64,000 nt of DNA from Pogonophryne albipinna. Taxonomy: Eukaryota; Chordata; Actinopteri; Perciformes; Artedidraconidae. Numbering within the stretch: the stretch's first letter is position 1; every line of letters starts with the position of its first letter. The stretch covers positions 33,321,420 through 33,385,419 of the forward strand of contig CM053243.1 of NCBI GenBank assembly GCA_028583405.1. The letters run 5' to 3'. Made by a program: the position numbers and the translations under genes. Positions 13,370 through 24,926 of this stretch are shown here, piece by piece. Below the pieces are notes generated by a model, which made no database searches, was not told where the DNA came from, and saw only the letters and a list, made by a program, of their open reading frames with translations.

Positions 13370-14611
13370 TCACAGCTGTGCGTATGAAAATAGGATAGTT
13401 TGGCCATTAAAATGCTTTTTGATTAGATTTCTAGCGAGAAGTGTTGTGCTTTTATAATCTACGTCCAGTCGATGTGTAGGATCTTTGATAGATATTACGA
13501 AGATTATTTGAGGTCTCGCCAGGAGAACGTGTATATAAGGCAGCGTCCATGGAAAGTTAGCGTCAACACTCACGGGGTGAAAACAGTATTTCTGGTCTCG
13601 AAGTTTTCATAATAAATCCGTATTCCCCCCACTGTCAAATGATTTTAAAGCTATATATACAGTACTCATCCACTAAAAACATCAGTTTATCCTTGTTAAT
13701 TACACAACATTAATTGGTTTAAATTGTGTACACTGCTTTTGTGTTTTTCCCATAGGGTTTTCCCTTTCGATTCTGAGAGACACATATCTTTTTTCAGAGG
13801 TTTTGATAGGCTAAAACATCGAACTACCCATAATCCTCAGCTATCGTTGAAGCTCGGTGATTGGATGTTTTAGCCGCAATGCACATTGGGATATGGTGTT
13901 TATGAAATATGAAATCCAAAAAAAAAAAAAAAAATAATAATACTTTATTCCGAGTGTGCTTGCTTTTCTCTTTGAAAGTCATCACATAACAGCATTGTAA
14001 TACACGGTTCGGCTGCATTAAATATTACATATCTGCCGTAGTTCTTTATTTATAGAGCCTTGATTAGAAGACCTTTGGACAAACTGGAAGAAATGCCGCC
14101 GAAACTGAATACGTGACGTGGATCATAAATATATCAGCAATTAAACAACATCTTCCATTTCTTTTCAGACAATACGTCTCCTTGCAGTATCAACACTAAT
14201 TCAGCTGACTTTTATATTTGATCCAATTTGTAGAGGTTATATTTACACCATAACGGTGCACAGCTGACAGAAAGGGACTTGTAGTTTTTAAAGATATTAC
14301 TGATTTTCTTTGAATATAAGAATGTAAATGTTGAGAGTGAAAACATTCCTAGAACAACGAATGGTAACAAACATTTCTAGCTGGGAACTCACACATGCCA
14401 CCGCAAACATGCAATATCTGCTTCCAGCTTATCATGAATTACGTGCTTGTTTGTTTTTTTCAAAAGGAAAATATGGTGACATCAGATTTTTTTAAAACAT
14501 CCTTTTCAAACAAATGCAACAAGTTTGTTTTTTAAAGCGGTCTAGAAATAAATCTGACGTTGACCATGACCGTATTAATATTTCCCATCACAGTAACGTT
14601 TTATACAAAAA

Positions 14612-15128
14612 GAATAACATCCTGAAAACATTTTCAGAATGTTTCTTGGAGAATGTTCTTCATTTGTTATCATGTAACATTGAGGGAACGTTTTATAAAG
14701 AATATCTTTAATGTGTTACCCAACAACGTCCAAAACACATCCTTAGAATATTGCAGGCAAAACGTTCCACCTTTGTTAACATATCAAATTAAAGGAACAT
14801 TTTATAAAACACTTTCTGTCATCTCAGGCCTCAATAACATCCTCAAAACATTTTCAGAATGTTGCTTGGAGAATGTTCTTCATTTGTTATTATTTAACAT
14901 TAAAGGAACATTTTATAAAAACCCTTTCTGTCATCTCAGGCCTCAATAACATTCTGAAAACATTTTCAGAATGTTGCTTTGAAAATGTTCTTCATTTGTT
15001 ATCATGTAACATTGAGGGAACGTTTTATAATGAACATCTTTAATGTATTACCCAACAACGTCCAAAACACATCCTTAGAATGTTGCAAGGAAAACGTTCC
15101 ACCTTTGTTAACATATCACATGAAAGGA
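14612..15128. repeat. Tandem array of about 110-bp units
   Basis: Between four and five units alternate between two subtypes, each ending near a GGAACGTTTTATAA or GGAACATTTTATAA phrase. CATTTTCAGAATGTT is shared by the first subtype and CCAAAACACATCCTTAGAAT by the second. The array interrupts the LIR1 core. The short reading frame through it is a by-product of the repeat. Confidence 0.85.
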
Positions 15129-15261
15129 ACTTCTCGCTAGAAATCTAATCAAAAAGCATTTTAATGGCCAAACTATACAATTTAGGATTCTCCAGAGAGG
15201 ATTATTTGTGGATAAACGACCCTCCGGAGCGTTTGCAATCAACGGGAGGATAATGCATATG
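15129..15261 (+). repeat. LIR1 arm fragment
   Basis: This piece carries CTTCTCGCTAGAAATCTAAT and AAGCATTTTAATGGCCAAAC in plus orientation, inverted relative to the arm at 13,388-13,450. It ends where an hAT-type terminus begins. Confidence 0.75.
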
Positions 15262-15265
15262 AACT

Positions 15266-16412
15266 CAGGGTCGGCCCGTAGCACTGGCGTTATAGATGTT
15301 CGCCTAGGGCGCCAGATCTGGGGAGGCGCTGTGCTGGCAGTTCTGGGAGAAAAAAAAAATGTTTTGACCGTTGGGGCTCATCCTAATTTTCGGCCTTGAT
15401 GTAACAATATTCATAATTAAGTAAATGTAACACCCTTTTCACCCCGGTTACACTTTTCATTTGCCCTGTACGATGGGCGCTGTAAGTGATGAAAATGGGG
15501 GATGTTGGCTTATCTGGCGCCCGCAGCTCACAGCCAAAATGCGAGTGAGCGAGGGAGAGAGAGAAGGGCGCACCGCCCGGTGTTGTTATTAGGATCTGGT
15601 GCAAGCTGCTCTAACGGATATAAGAAGAAGATGTTTCTACAATGATGTGGAGGGAGAGTCCTCTCCAGTCAGACTGAGAGGCTGATAACTACAGCTCAGT
15701 GAGGTAAAGGACTCTGAGTGTTTAGATAGTTCACTTTAGTCTAAGTTCAAACAGTTTGGTCACAATTTATGTAAACACATATTTCCAAGGCACTCCTTTA
15801 TAATTATTGGGATAAACAGGTTTGAAATCATTCCAATGTATACTATAGGACAGTAACTAAAAATATCCTTTAAAACTGGAGAGATAAAAAAAAATGCATA
15901 AATAAATAAATGTTAAGGTAAAAATAAGATATGAACAACAAAAATAAAATAAGTTACATTAATTTGTTATTGGCTATGGTAGGTTATTGGTTATGTTCAC
16001 ATACTTATTTGATTACATCCACTTGTCTAAGATGACAACAGAGACTTTCGACCCAAAACCAGCTGTTGACTTGTGGATGCAAGCAGCTAATCGCAGACTC
16101 AACCAGAGAGAAAGTAGTAGGCCTACATCATCAGCTACCATGTCTGACAGAGAGGAAGACAGTGAGGAGAACAGTCAGGAGGGTAGTGATGACAGCTTGT
16201 AGGATTACTGGTCGTGCTAATGTTGTCTTGTGTTCACCTCTGCATGTGTGTTCTGTGTTCACCTCTGCATGTGTGTTCAGTGCCGTGTGTCTGGCAAATA
16301 AAGTCAAGACCCCCTCAAAAGTTACGGTTTATTTCATTTTAAGGATGAGCACCAAGCAACATCTCCAGGTGCTCCTTTGAGAACCAGGGCAAAAAAGTTA
16401 TGTGCACCCCTG
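15266..16412 (+). mobile_element. hAT element sequence, composite, with right terminus
   Basis: The left edge starts CAGGGTCGGCCCGTAGCAC, an hAT-style end, followed by CGCCTAGGGCGCCAG. The right edge, at 16,395-16,412, is AAGTTATGTGCACCCCTG, the complement of CAGGGGTGCACATAACTT, another hAT-style end. Because the two ends differ, at least two hAT families are probably joined here. Between them are an inverted copy of the window-start repeat (15,640-15,870), a transposase C-terminus and an AATAAA signal near 16,300. Homology with LIR1 resumes exactly after the right terminus. Confidence 0.6.
16030..16203 (+). pseudogene. hAT-type transposase, C-terminal fragment
   Basis: The frame contains ETFDPKPAVDLWMQAANRRL followed by a Ser/Glu/Asp-rich tail and a stop at 16,201-16,203. 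The FDPxPAxxxW pattern followed by a polar tail resembles the extreme C-terminus of hAT transposases of the ZNF862-like group, after the dimerisation domain. Everything upstream, including catalytic residues, is missing. An AATAAA lies about 100 bp downstream and the hAT right terminus about 210 bp downstream, as expected for a 3' end. Family naming is inference from pattern memory. Confidence 0.5.
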
Positions 16413-16545
16413 TCTATACAGGTTCATGGTACAATGCAAAAGCTTCAAATCGAGAGAATTAAACTGTATTTTTCTTTATCGTTCTGTTTTAATTTCACAA
16501 TAAAGTTAATAGTAATATTATGTTTGATATTAATATGTTTATAAC

Positions 16546-17222
16546 TAGGGATGCTCCGATCGATCGGTCACCGATCACGAGAGCCGATCGCATGACGTGA
16601 AATACATGACACTTTTCTCTGTGCAAAACAAGCTCGCCAAAATGGCTTCACCGGTCTGGCAGTATTTTAAGGTGTCCGAAAAAGACAGTAAAATAGCGGT
16701 ATGCAACGTGTGTGTGAAGCAGAAATCCTGCAGCTCCGCCCGCCGGACTGGTGAGCGGAGCGAAACACACAAGAGTTAGACCTAACACACGCTATTTTAT
16801 CTACCTCTGGAACAAGCTAAACTAGTTATAAATATATTTATTCTTCACTGTCGGGTCACTCATTAGTACTGGATCAGTGAGCTGCATGAGATACTGACAG
16901 GCTGTCAGGAGAGGGAGAGAGGGGGAGAGAGAGAGGGAGAGAGGAAAAGAGAGCGCTTCCGCTCATTTCTCCCTTGTTATTATCCAAAGTGAATGTAAAC
17001 TTGAATAATGTACATCATTTGAATGTAATAATTAAGTTGATTGTTGTTTGTGGAAGCTCCAGTGAATGAGCCCCATTAACTGAGTTTTAAACATTACTTT
17101 AAATGGAATATTTAAAGTGATGTTTAAATCTTCCATTTAGGCCCCGCCCACTCGATCGGATCGGTATCGGCATATACTGATTCCGGCGATCGGCCCCAAA
17201 ATTGGCGATTGGAGCATCCCTA
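16546..17222 (+). mobile_element. Small non-autonomous hAT with BED-finger fragment and perfect 8-bp TSD
   Basis: The left terminus is TAGGGATGCTCCGATCGATC and the right terminus, complemented, is TAGGGATGCTCCAATCGCC, sharing 12 leading bases. TTTATAAC flanks both sides exactly (16,538-16,545 and 17,223-17,230), the 8-bp duplication typical of hAT. The other LIR1 copies show the corresponding uninterrupted sequence. The element is 677 bp and keeps only the beginning of a transposase. Confidence 0.92.
16637..16779 (+). pseudogene. BED zinc-finger start of an hAT transposase
   Basis: From the second Met the frame reads MASPVWQYFKVSEKD and then CNVCVKQK, matching the start of a BED finger: an aromatic Trp-x-Tyr-Phe patch and the first Cys-x2-Cys pair. 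The His pair that completes the finger and the whole catalytic domain are absent; the frame ends at TAG (16,777-16,779). An upstream in-frame ATG at 16,597 also exists. BED fingers bind DNA at the ends of hAT elements in full-length relatives. This copy cannot transpose on its own. Confidence 0.75.
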
Positions 17223-18110
17223 TTTATAACTAGACCACTGTTTTTTTCCCGACCAATTCCAGTCCAGTTTTGGATAATCTGCCGTGGTTACATTACATTT
17301 CAAAGTGCTGTTTGACGCTCGGCGTAACCTTGTCGCACTGCCACTCCAACATCCAATCACAGAGCTTGAGGACTAATCACGGGGTTTGTAAAGGAAAGCG
17401 GATGTTGTAGTCCCAAACGATAGCTGAGGATTCTGGGTAGTGTCGTGTCTTCGGACACTCTGTAGTGTCTAAACTCCGAAAAAACTATTTGTTTCTCCGA
17501 ATTCAAGGTTAAAAACACAAAAGCATTGTACACAATTTAAACCAATCAATATTGTGTAATTAACAAGGATAAACTGATGTTTTTTAGTGGATGAGTAATG
17601 CAGATATCACTGTGTAATCATTTGACAGTGTGGGGAATACTTCCGGTTTTATTATGAAAACTTCTAGACTGGAAATACTGTTTTCACCCCGTGAGGGTTG
17701 ACGCCAACTTTACATGGACGCTGTGTAAAGACGTAGTACATGTTCTCCTGGCGGGACCTCAAATCATCTTCGTAATATCTATCAAACTATAGATCCTACA
17801 CATCCACTGGACGTAGATTTTAAAAGTACAATATACACTTCTCGCTAGAAATCTAATCAAAAAGCATTTTAATGGCCAAACTATACTACAATTTAGGATT
17901 TTCCAGAAAGGGTTATTTGTGAATAAACGATCCTCCGGAGCATTTGCAATCAACGGGAGCATGTTGTTTCTTACACGACCACTAGAGGTGCTACACTTTA
18001 AAACGTGACTATGGGTCGTAATAAGCTGCTGAACAATCAACCTATTTGGTCGTTTTTTATAGGAGGACAGGCTGTAAAAAACATATATATTAGTTATTTT
18101 TAGCAAGACA

Positions 18111-18689
18111 CAAATATGAATCCCCCTTCACAAGGAGGGATAAAGATCAGCAAACACGGTTGGCATTAGGATTAACAGAGAAATAGTGGGACCTGACAGT
18201 TTGTAAAGGCCACAGGGCAAATGTTTCAGTCAGCTGAGAGATTAACAAATGATGCAACAATGAGCTAATTTAAATGTGCTGGGCTTTGCAGTTTTTGTCA
18301 TTGCTTCCCCTTACGTATGCCTGCAGGTGCAGAAATGCAAGTACTTTTTTTCTCCACAACAATGGAACAGTACTGTACCAGTTCTACCCTTCACCTTGAT
18401 AAGCGCTGTTTTCCAACCAGAATAAGTCGCTGCAGACACTAAAAGGTAAAAGATAGAGGGAGGGGTTATTCTATTGTTTAGGTGTGACTGTGTGACCCTT
18501 TGGTTTGGCAACAAGTTTGATCCATAATGCACGCCAATAGAGCCAATTACAATTTGAGAGTGCGCAAAATAGCAGGAGAGATAGAGAGGACAATGGCCGA
18601 CTCTTTAATTGTAAGCGTGGCTAATTATGTCTGCTCGAACAATGGGGGCACCAATTGCATGGCTGATTTACAATCATAAAGTGAGCTGT
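18111..18689. other. No gene recognised
   Basis: Sequence between the LIR1 arm and a LINE/SINE tail, with no protein-like frame and no clear termini. Confidence 0.45.
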
Positions 18690-18951
18690 ATTATATTGTT
18701 GACCTTGGGAGTTATAGAGGGAACCCTCCTCTGTTGCTCTCCCTGAGGTTTGGCCCATTTTTCCCTTTAAAACTGTGGGTTTTCTTCGGAAGTTTTTCCT
18801 TGTAGGCCTACGATGTGAGGGTCTAAGGACAGAGGGTGTCGTATTGTCATACTGATATTTTGTACAAACTGTGAAGTCCACTGAGACAAATGTAACATTT
18901 GTGATATTGGGCTATATAAATAAACATTGATTGATTGATTGACTACTCATC
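18690..18951 (+). repeat. LINE/SINE 3' end with (TTGA)n tail
   Basis: The block ends in GGGCTATATAAATAAACATT followed by TGATTGATTGATTGA, a non-LTR 3' end with a short-repeat tail that is widespread in fish genomes. No coding part is attached, so this is a 5'-truncated LINE or a SINE using the same tail. The family is not assigned. Confidence 0.6.
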
Positions 18952-20045
18952 AACTCAAAAACACCAGATTATCCTGGTTAATTACACAACATTGATTGGT
19001 TTAAATTGTGTGCTTAAATTAAATGCTTTTGTATTTTAACCCTTCCATTCGGAGAAACAAATATTTTTCCGGCGTTTAGGATGGCAGAAGACACTACACT
19101 ACCCAGAATCCTCAGCTATCATTTGGGACTACACCATGTGCTTTGCTTGACAAACCTCGTCATTAGTCCTCAAGCTCTGTGATTGGATGTTGGAGTGGAA
19201 GTGCGCAAAGTTTACGCCGAGCGTCAAAAAGCACTTTGAAATGGAATGAAACCCATCAACGGCACACTATCCAAAACAGGACTCAAACGTGTCTACGCAA
19301 TCCACCTGCATTGCAATTACTCTAAACGTGTAATAACGTGCTTTAACCAGTAGGTGATTTGGGTTAAAAAGCTGTCAAGTTTACAGTGTTAACAAAATAA
19401 AAGATACTGCTGTTTCCGGTTTCGTTTACGATGGATATATTTTGATATTTGTAACACAAAAGCGATGGAAAAAACTCACAGCAACACAGAAGAGATGGTC
19501 TTAACATGACCCAGCGGTCTAGTAGTTAATAAAAAACAATAATATTAAAACAAAATATTACTACTAACTTTATTGTGAAATTAAAACAGAACGGTAAAAA
19601 AATAGTTTCCGGTCTATTCTGAGGCCCGATCTCTGTAGATAAATAAAGAACTACGACAGATGTGTAATATTTAATGCAGCCGAACCATTTATTACAATGC
19701 TGCTGAATAAAGTATGATTTTATCTTTTACGAAACGTTTTTTTTCATATGGAATGCAGTTGGAGGTCAACCAATCACAGAGCTTGAGGACTAATCATGGG
19801 GGTTGGCGAGCAAAGCAGAACGATAGCTGAAGATTCTGGGTAGTGTAGTGTCTTCGGCAATCCTAAACTCCAAAAAAATACTTGTTTCTCCGAATCAAAG
19901 GGGAAAAATACAAAAGCATTGTGCACAATTTAAACCGATCAATGTTGTGTAATTAACAAGTATAATCTGGTGTGTTTGAGTTGATGAGTAGTGCAGATAT
20001 CACTGTAAAATCAATCGACAGTAAGGAGAATACTTACTTCCGGGT
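18945..20045 (+). mobile_element. LIR1 copy b: two inverted arms and a short core
   Basis: The left arm (18,945-19,310) begins ACTACTCATCAACTC and the right arm (19,750-20,000) carries its complement near GAGTTGATGAGTAGT. The arms share about 65 bp of near-identical inverted text around AATTACACAACATTGAT, plus the CAATCACAGAGCTTGAGGAC block, so the copy could fold back on itself. The core at 19,325-19,740 starts TAATAACGTGCTTTAACC as in other copies. It has no open coding capacity. Confidence 0.75.
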
Positions 20046-20670
20046 GTAAAATCCTCTGTTATCCAATGGGAAAGGACGCTCACATTGCCTTTAACTGCCG
20101 CCGACATGGACCGATGCGGTGCTTCCCTGAGCGTCAAATACCGCCGCCGATGGGAATACATTGTAATCACTTGAAAGCTCTTCACGTCCGTTTATGAAGC
20201 TGAAGGAGACTCGGCGCGTCACAACTGCACGCCAAAGGACCCTGACCAAGCGTCACTATTAGACGATCAGGGAGTGAGACTGTGTTGGATCTGGAGAAAC
20301 TAGGAACCAGTATTCATTTCATTATTTGTATCTGACGTTTTCCATGTCAGACGTTGTTGGTGACACCGGACGGTTCATTCGGCTAATCCTGCACTATTTC
20401 TACGAATTGCTTTGACATCATTCTTAAACCTTTGAGGAGAAAACATCTTCGGTCTAGGAAATAAAACAGTAGGCCTACTATACATTTTGGTGTTAAGCTA
20501 AATATTCACCTAAAACTGAAAATATATCTACCTCAGCTTTTTGAATGGTATGTGAAACAAGCTATGTTGCCGTGGCTAATGCTGAAAGCGCTTTGGTTTA
20601 AAGCTCAGTTTAAGGATGATGGAAATGTAAACATTGTGTTTCTGTACGAGGAACATGATCGGTTGAAAGG
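20046..20670. other. No gene recognised
   Basis: Unassigned sequence between LIR1 copy b and the next hAT element; no protein-like frame. Confidence 0.45.
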
Positions 20671-20678
20671 CTCTAAAC

Positions 20679-22087
20679 CAGGGGGCTCCAACACGTCGAT
20701 CGCGAGCTACCGGTAGCTCGCGGGCAGCTTTTCAGTAGCTCGCCGCTCGCGGTTCACAGACTGTGTAGACAAAATCCGACGACAATAAATGCACCTGAAT
20801 CAGTCAGTGTCGCTGCGGCTCAGACACACATGGATTTATGTTTTAAAAAATACTCACGTTAGCACCATGTCAGGTTTTTGGTGGATTTAATGAATGAATG
20901 TCCTCTTGCTATTTTCAGTTGATAAAGACTTGTGTAAAGTTTGTGAAGGCAGGAGGAAAAAAGCTTCCGCGATCACCGTCTCCTCTGTTCCTCCAAACCC
21001 CGCCCCCTCCCTGAAAATATTGAGTGACAGGCTAATAGTAACCTGATAGAAACTTTATTATTCACTTAATCACTGATTGAGATATGATGAAGCTAACTTA
21101 ATCTCATACATTCATGGGATTTATGTAACAGTAAGACAGATAATGTAAGTGTGCACCCACATGCACTATTTCTGTTTGCTGTTGTAAATACTCCTGTTGT
21201 CTGCTGTGTTCAGACGGTTCAGACTCAAGTCATGTGTGTGATGCCACATTCAGGACCTTCAGTGTCCTTTTTTAAACAGAAGACCGTTGCTTGAAGCTGC
21301 AGCTAGACTGCAGAAGCATTCGTTTTTTGTTTTGAGGATGGAACAATTTCACAGAGGTAGGTTATAGGGAGGCTAGACCTATACAATTGATTTATTATGG
21401 TTTATAATTTCATGTCAAGACGAAGAAAAAGAAGAAGATGGCTGAACTGTTCAGTGCCAATCATGTGGAGATGGAGATGGAGGTTATAAATCTCCAAAAT
21501 CATGTTTAGCTTAAGTCTCGGCAAAACTCTCAACATTTCTGGAGCCTTGTAGACCCAGAAAACTATAATAATATTCACCAAGCAGCACTGAACATGTCTG
21601 CTTTATTTGGCTCTGTTCTATATACCTTTTTGAAGCAGCTTTTTCTGACATGAATGAAATCTAAATACAGAACAAGACCGACTGATTAAAAATTAAATGA
21701 CTATTAGAGTGAACCTAAGTGGGTACACTCCAGCATACACCTATGGTGGACTCCATGCAGCGCCATTCATCTCACTGATTGTGAAAAAGAGTGAATGCCA
21801 CTTATTTTACACATGTGCCATAAGATGTTTGTAAGGTGGTGATTAAGGCGATTACTTTGTGGGCCATAATAAGAAGTGAAATGTTTTTCTCTTTTCTCTT
21901 GGACCTTGATGTGAAGTTAAGATTTGTGATAAGCTTTGGGTATTGCAATTTCACATGTGTACAAAAGTAGCTTAATTCAACTGATGAGGGCTATGTGAAT
22001 AAATGGAAGCGATGTGATGGAAGTAGCTCTTGGCCACTTTCATTTTTTCAAAGTAGCTCTCAGATGAAGAAAGGTTGGAGACCCCTG
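20679..22087 (+). mobile_element. hAT element with inverted ends and near-perfect 8-bp TSD
   Basis: The left end reads CAGGGGGCTCCAACACGTCG and the right end, complemented, CAGGGGTCTCCAACC. The flanks are CTCTAAAC (20,671-20,678) and CTATAAAC (22,088-22,095), matching at seven of eight bases. Just inside the left end is CGATCGCGAGCTACCGGTAG and near the right end AAAGTAGCTCTCAG, repeated subterminal text typical of this group. The 1.4-kb copy keeps a transposase C-terminal relic and is non-autonomous. Confidence 0.88.
21471..21725 (+). pseudogene. hAT transposase C-terminal relic
   Basis: The plus-strand frame reads MEMEVINLQNHV, a stop, then LKSRQNSQHFWSLVDPENY, and further on LNMSALFGSVLYTF. 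This order of an LQ-LK segment, an F-W-x-x-x-x-PE-Y segment and an LFGS segment matches the C-terminal dimerisation region of hAT transposases related to EPM2AIP1, ZBED5 and GTF2IRD2. At least one stop and a frameshift before the expected SDMN segment break it. It lies inside a matching pair of hAT ends, supporting the call. Confidence 0.7.
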
Positions 22088-22095
22088 CTATAAAC

Positions 22096-24926
22096 TGAGT
22101 GACAAACCTCACCAAAATGGTCCTTGTAACCTAGCAACACCTCACTGCAAAAATATAAGTCTGCTTTGTGTATATTGTCAGAGGTATCATACACCTGTTA
22201 CCTAGCTACATGTCAAAATCACTCAAGAAAACGGGAGGTTCTCACAACTTAACTTTCAACGATAAAGAAACAGTGCCTGATCTCAATCAAGTGGGGATTA
22301 ATCAATGTCTCTTTAATTTATTCACCATGTCTGCCATGTCTGTCAAAATGCAATGGACAATTCCCATGGAAATAAAGTCATGCACATATCAGAGTTAAGC
22401 AGAAAAAACAGATAGTCTTTCCTGATTCCAGTTGACATGAAGCGTACAATACCTGCTAAAACATTACCAATTCATTTGAACTAATGTATTTATTTTTAAA
22501 AATTGAATGCTTCTTTCACTCCCTATAAAACAATTTACATGATTGTTCCTTGAAACTTCTAAAGAAAATTCTGTTCAGTCACATCTAAAACTATTTATAC
22601 AATTACTGCTGTAGCAACATAAGATTAATAAAAAGAAAATCTAATGTCAATCTCATGCAATTCAATAAAACACTGAGGAGGTACATGTTGGCAGAAGTGT
22701 TGCATAATGTAGGGCCTTGCACCTGGCCAGTGAAAGCAGCACACCGGTGTCAGCAGCTCTCTGTAAAGTAGCCTACTCTCTCAGGTATTATTGTATAATT
22801 AGTTTGAGTGTATCTGCTCTACATTCTGCTGTTATTAGCTTCTCCGCTAGTATAATAGCATTTGGGAGTAATGAGTCATGATTCAGATCTACTTACTAAA
22901 AGCCTTAAAGGACATTTTCTGTTTTCTGTCATTGAAAATGACACCAGTATATATCAGGACTCTGAAAGGACCATAATTAATGTGTTTCTCGGTACAGGCT
23001 GAACATTTTCCATTTTCAAATAATCCAAGAAGCAGAAAACTATTCAAAACAAGGAGGAAGCCAGGACCTGAGGCCACTTAATGTCTTTGAGGAGTAGAAT
23101 GGATATCAGGGGGATTGCAAGTCAGCTCTTTATGTAAAACAGGATTATTTGGGGGAAATGGAAAGACGTGAAGAATGGCAAAGTCCTTGGCCCACACAGC
23201 TGTCATCAATACTCAAAATAGGGACATCCATAATATTAGGCGTAACAGACGATACCATGAAGGGTTAGGAATTAATTCATATCAAGGAAAGAAAAGTAAT
23301 TATATGTATACAAGGTGCTTTATGCCCCCCCCCCCCTCAGAATGATAATGTCACGTCACAGATTCTTACTTAGGTTGCTTTTTGTAGTTTTGAAAATAAC
23401 TTTCAGCCCTAACTGTTGGGAACACGGCGTGCAAAAGTATACAGGTTGTGCTGCAGCTAGATTTTCCTGTCCTCTGTCAGAAGGTGTTTGCGACGGACGT
23501 GCAAGGAAGAATGGGTTTCCACAGGCTGTTACAGTTTAACTACTTTATTGATTTCCTGGGTAGTACATTTTACATGCAATGGTAGTTGGATGGGTGTGTG
23601 AATGGGTGTGGTAATACAGAGGGACAATGACTAGTTACCGGGCAGACAAAGAAATGGCACAATTAGCAGGCCTATGCTCCCCTCTATTGGCCAAAGGCCG
23701 CAACAGAATGGCGATTGAAGTGACACGTTATTACATAAAGTAATTTACTATTACAAACAATCACGCATGAACAACATACAGGAATGCACACAATGAAGTC
23801 TCTATAATGACTACAATATAAAGAACACTGCATACATTTGGCCCCTGCATCAACTTGGCGTTACATTGTTCATTATGCAATGTGAGGGAGCGTGCATGGT
23901 GCGGCCACACCTCGTGCTGTCCCATAGTCAGCATGGCAAAGTTAGCGGCTATTGCTAACTGCCGTCTATTGCAGAGTAAGCTCTGTATTATGAACATTAA
24001 ACCACCAATAACAAAACTAGGCAAGAATATATGCACTTACATTTTCATGCACGCACACATGTCCACAACACACAAATTGAACAACACTCCCGATTGTCCG
24101 ATCGCTACTGGTGTCCTGGCGATCTCGTTATGACAACAAGTGCACGTTAGTGCTGCAATGTGGTTGAAACCATTCAGGCTTATGCTAGGGGGTGCAAGGA
24201 ATAGTCCAAGTAATGGGGGAGTTTTATACACTAACTCCATTTCCCCCCTACTGTAGAAACGGACAGAGAAAGAAAGTGAATGGACGGTCAGGGACAGTCA
24301 ATGAGAGAGAGAAAAAGAGATCGAGACAGACTTTGTAAACAGCCATTATCTATTGATGGTACCGACCCCCAGTTTGAGAATCCACTGACCTACCAGTTGC
24401 TGTTTCCAGCTCTTCAACATTTGAACGATTTTTCAGCAAAATATTGTATTTTTTATAGTTTTGTGAAAGTGTTCCTCTTCACAATAGGTTTCTTCTTCTG
24501 CAAGTAAGCTATTTTTCCTTTTATGAGTTATATCATGTCTATTCTCCAAAAAAGGGGAACCACAGCCAAATGTGAAAAATATTTCATATTTAGGTCATTC
24601 TCAGATGATATATATTATAATGCATTCATGAAATAGCCTTCATGTATAGAGTAAATCCATACCTTCTTGTATAATGTTTTTGTTAATTATTATCTCACTT
24701 TAATTTCATACAATAAATGTATTGAGCTCTTCAATGAAATAAATATTTAGGTCAGTGTACTGTAATTAAATAACATATTATTTCCTTATTTTTACAACAG
24801 GTAAAAGTGAAACGTTTAGTGAGCAAGTATGTTTATTAAAAAAGTACTGTGGACTGTAATGTAAAACGGACATCCTAGTGGACGGGACTGAAATCTAACC
24901 TTACTTGGATTAAAGGCAACTGTTCT
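22096..24926. other. No gene recognised
   Basis: About 2.8 kb without a protein-like frame or clear element ends. Notable only are a C run at 23,327-23,336 and purine-rich text near 24,290-24,330. Frames up to about 90 codons occur but look random. Confidence 0.45.

Larger units (their letters stand above)
13388..18070 (-). mobile_element. LIR1 copy a: unnamed element with inverted arms round a core, heavily interrupted
   Basis: LIR1 is a local label for a family with at least five copies in this window. Here one arm lies at 13,388-13,800 (minus), the core at 13,870-14,307 resuming at 16,413-16,545 and 17,223-17,250 (minus), and the opposite arm at about 17,300-18,070 (plus). Arms share CATTTTAATGGCCAAACTAT, TCTAGCGAGAAGTG or its complement, and AATTAACAAGGATAAACTG. 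The core carries GCAGCCGAACCGTGTATTAC-type text and TATAAATA. The insert at 14,311-16,412 holds a tandem array and hAT pieces; a second insert is the BED hAT at 16,546-17,222. No transposase is visible. Confidence 0.7.

Noticed and set aside
14653..14949. 98-codon plus-strand frame with internal repeats
   Set aside because: The repetition comes from the 110-bp tandem array and no domain is present.
14612..15128. CRISPR-like regular repeats
   Set aside because: Units are about 110 bp with no short constant repeat and unique spacers; the sequence is eukaryotic.
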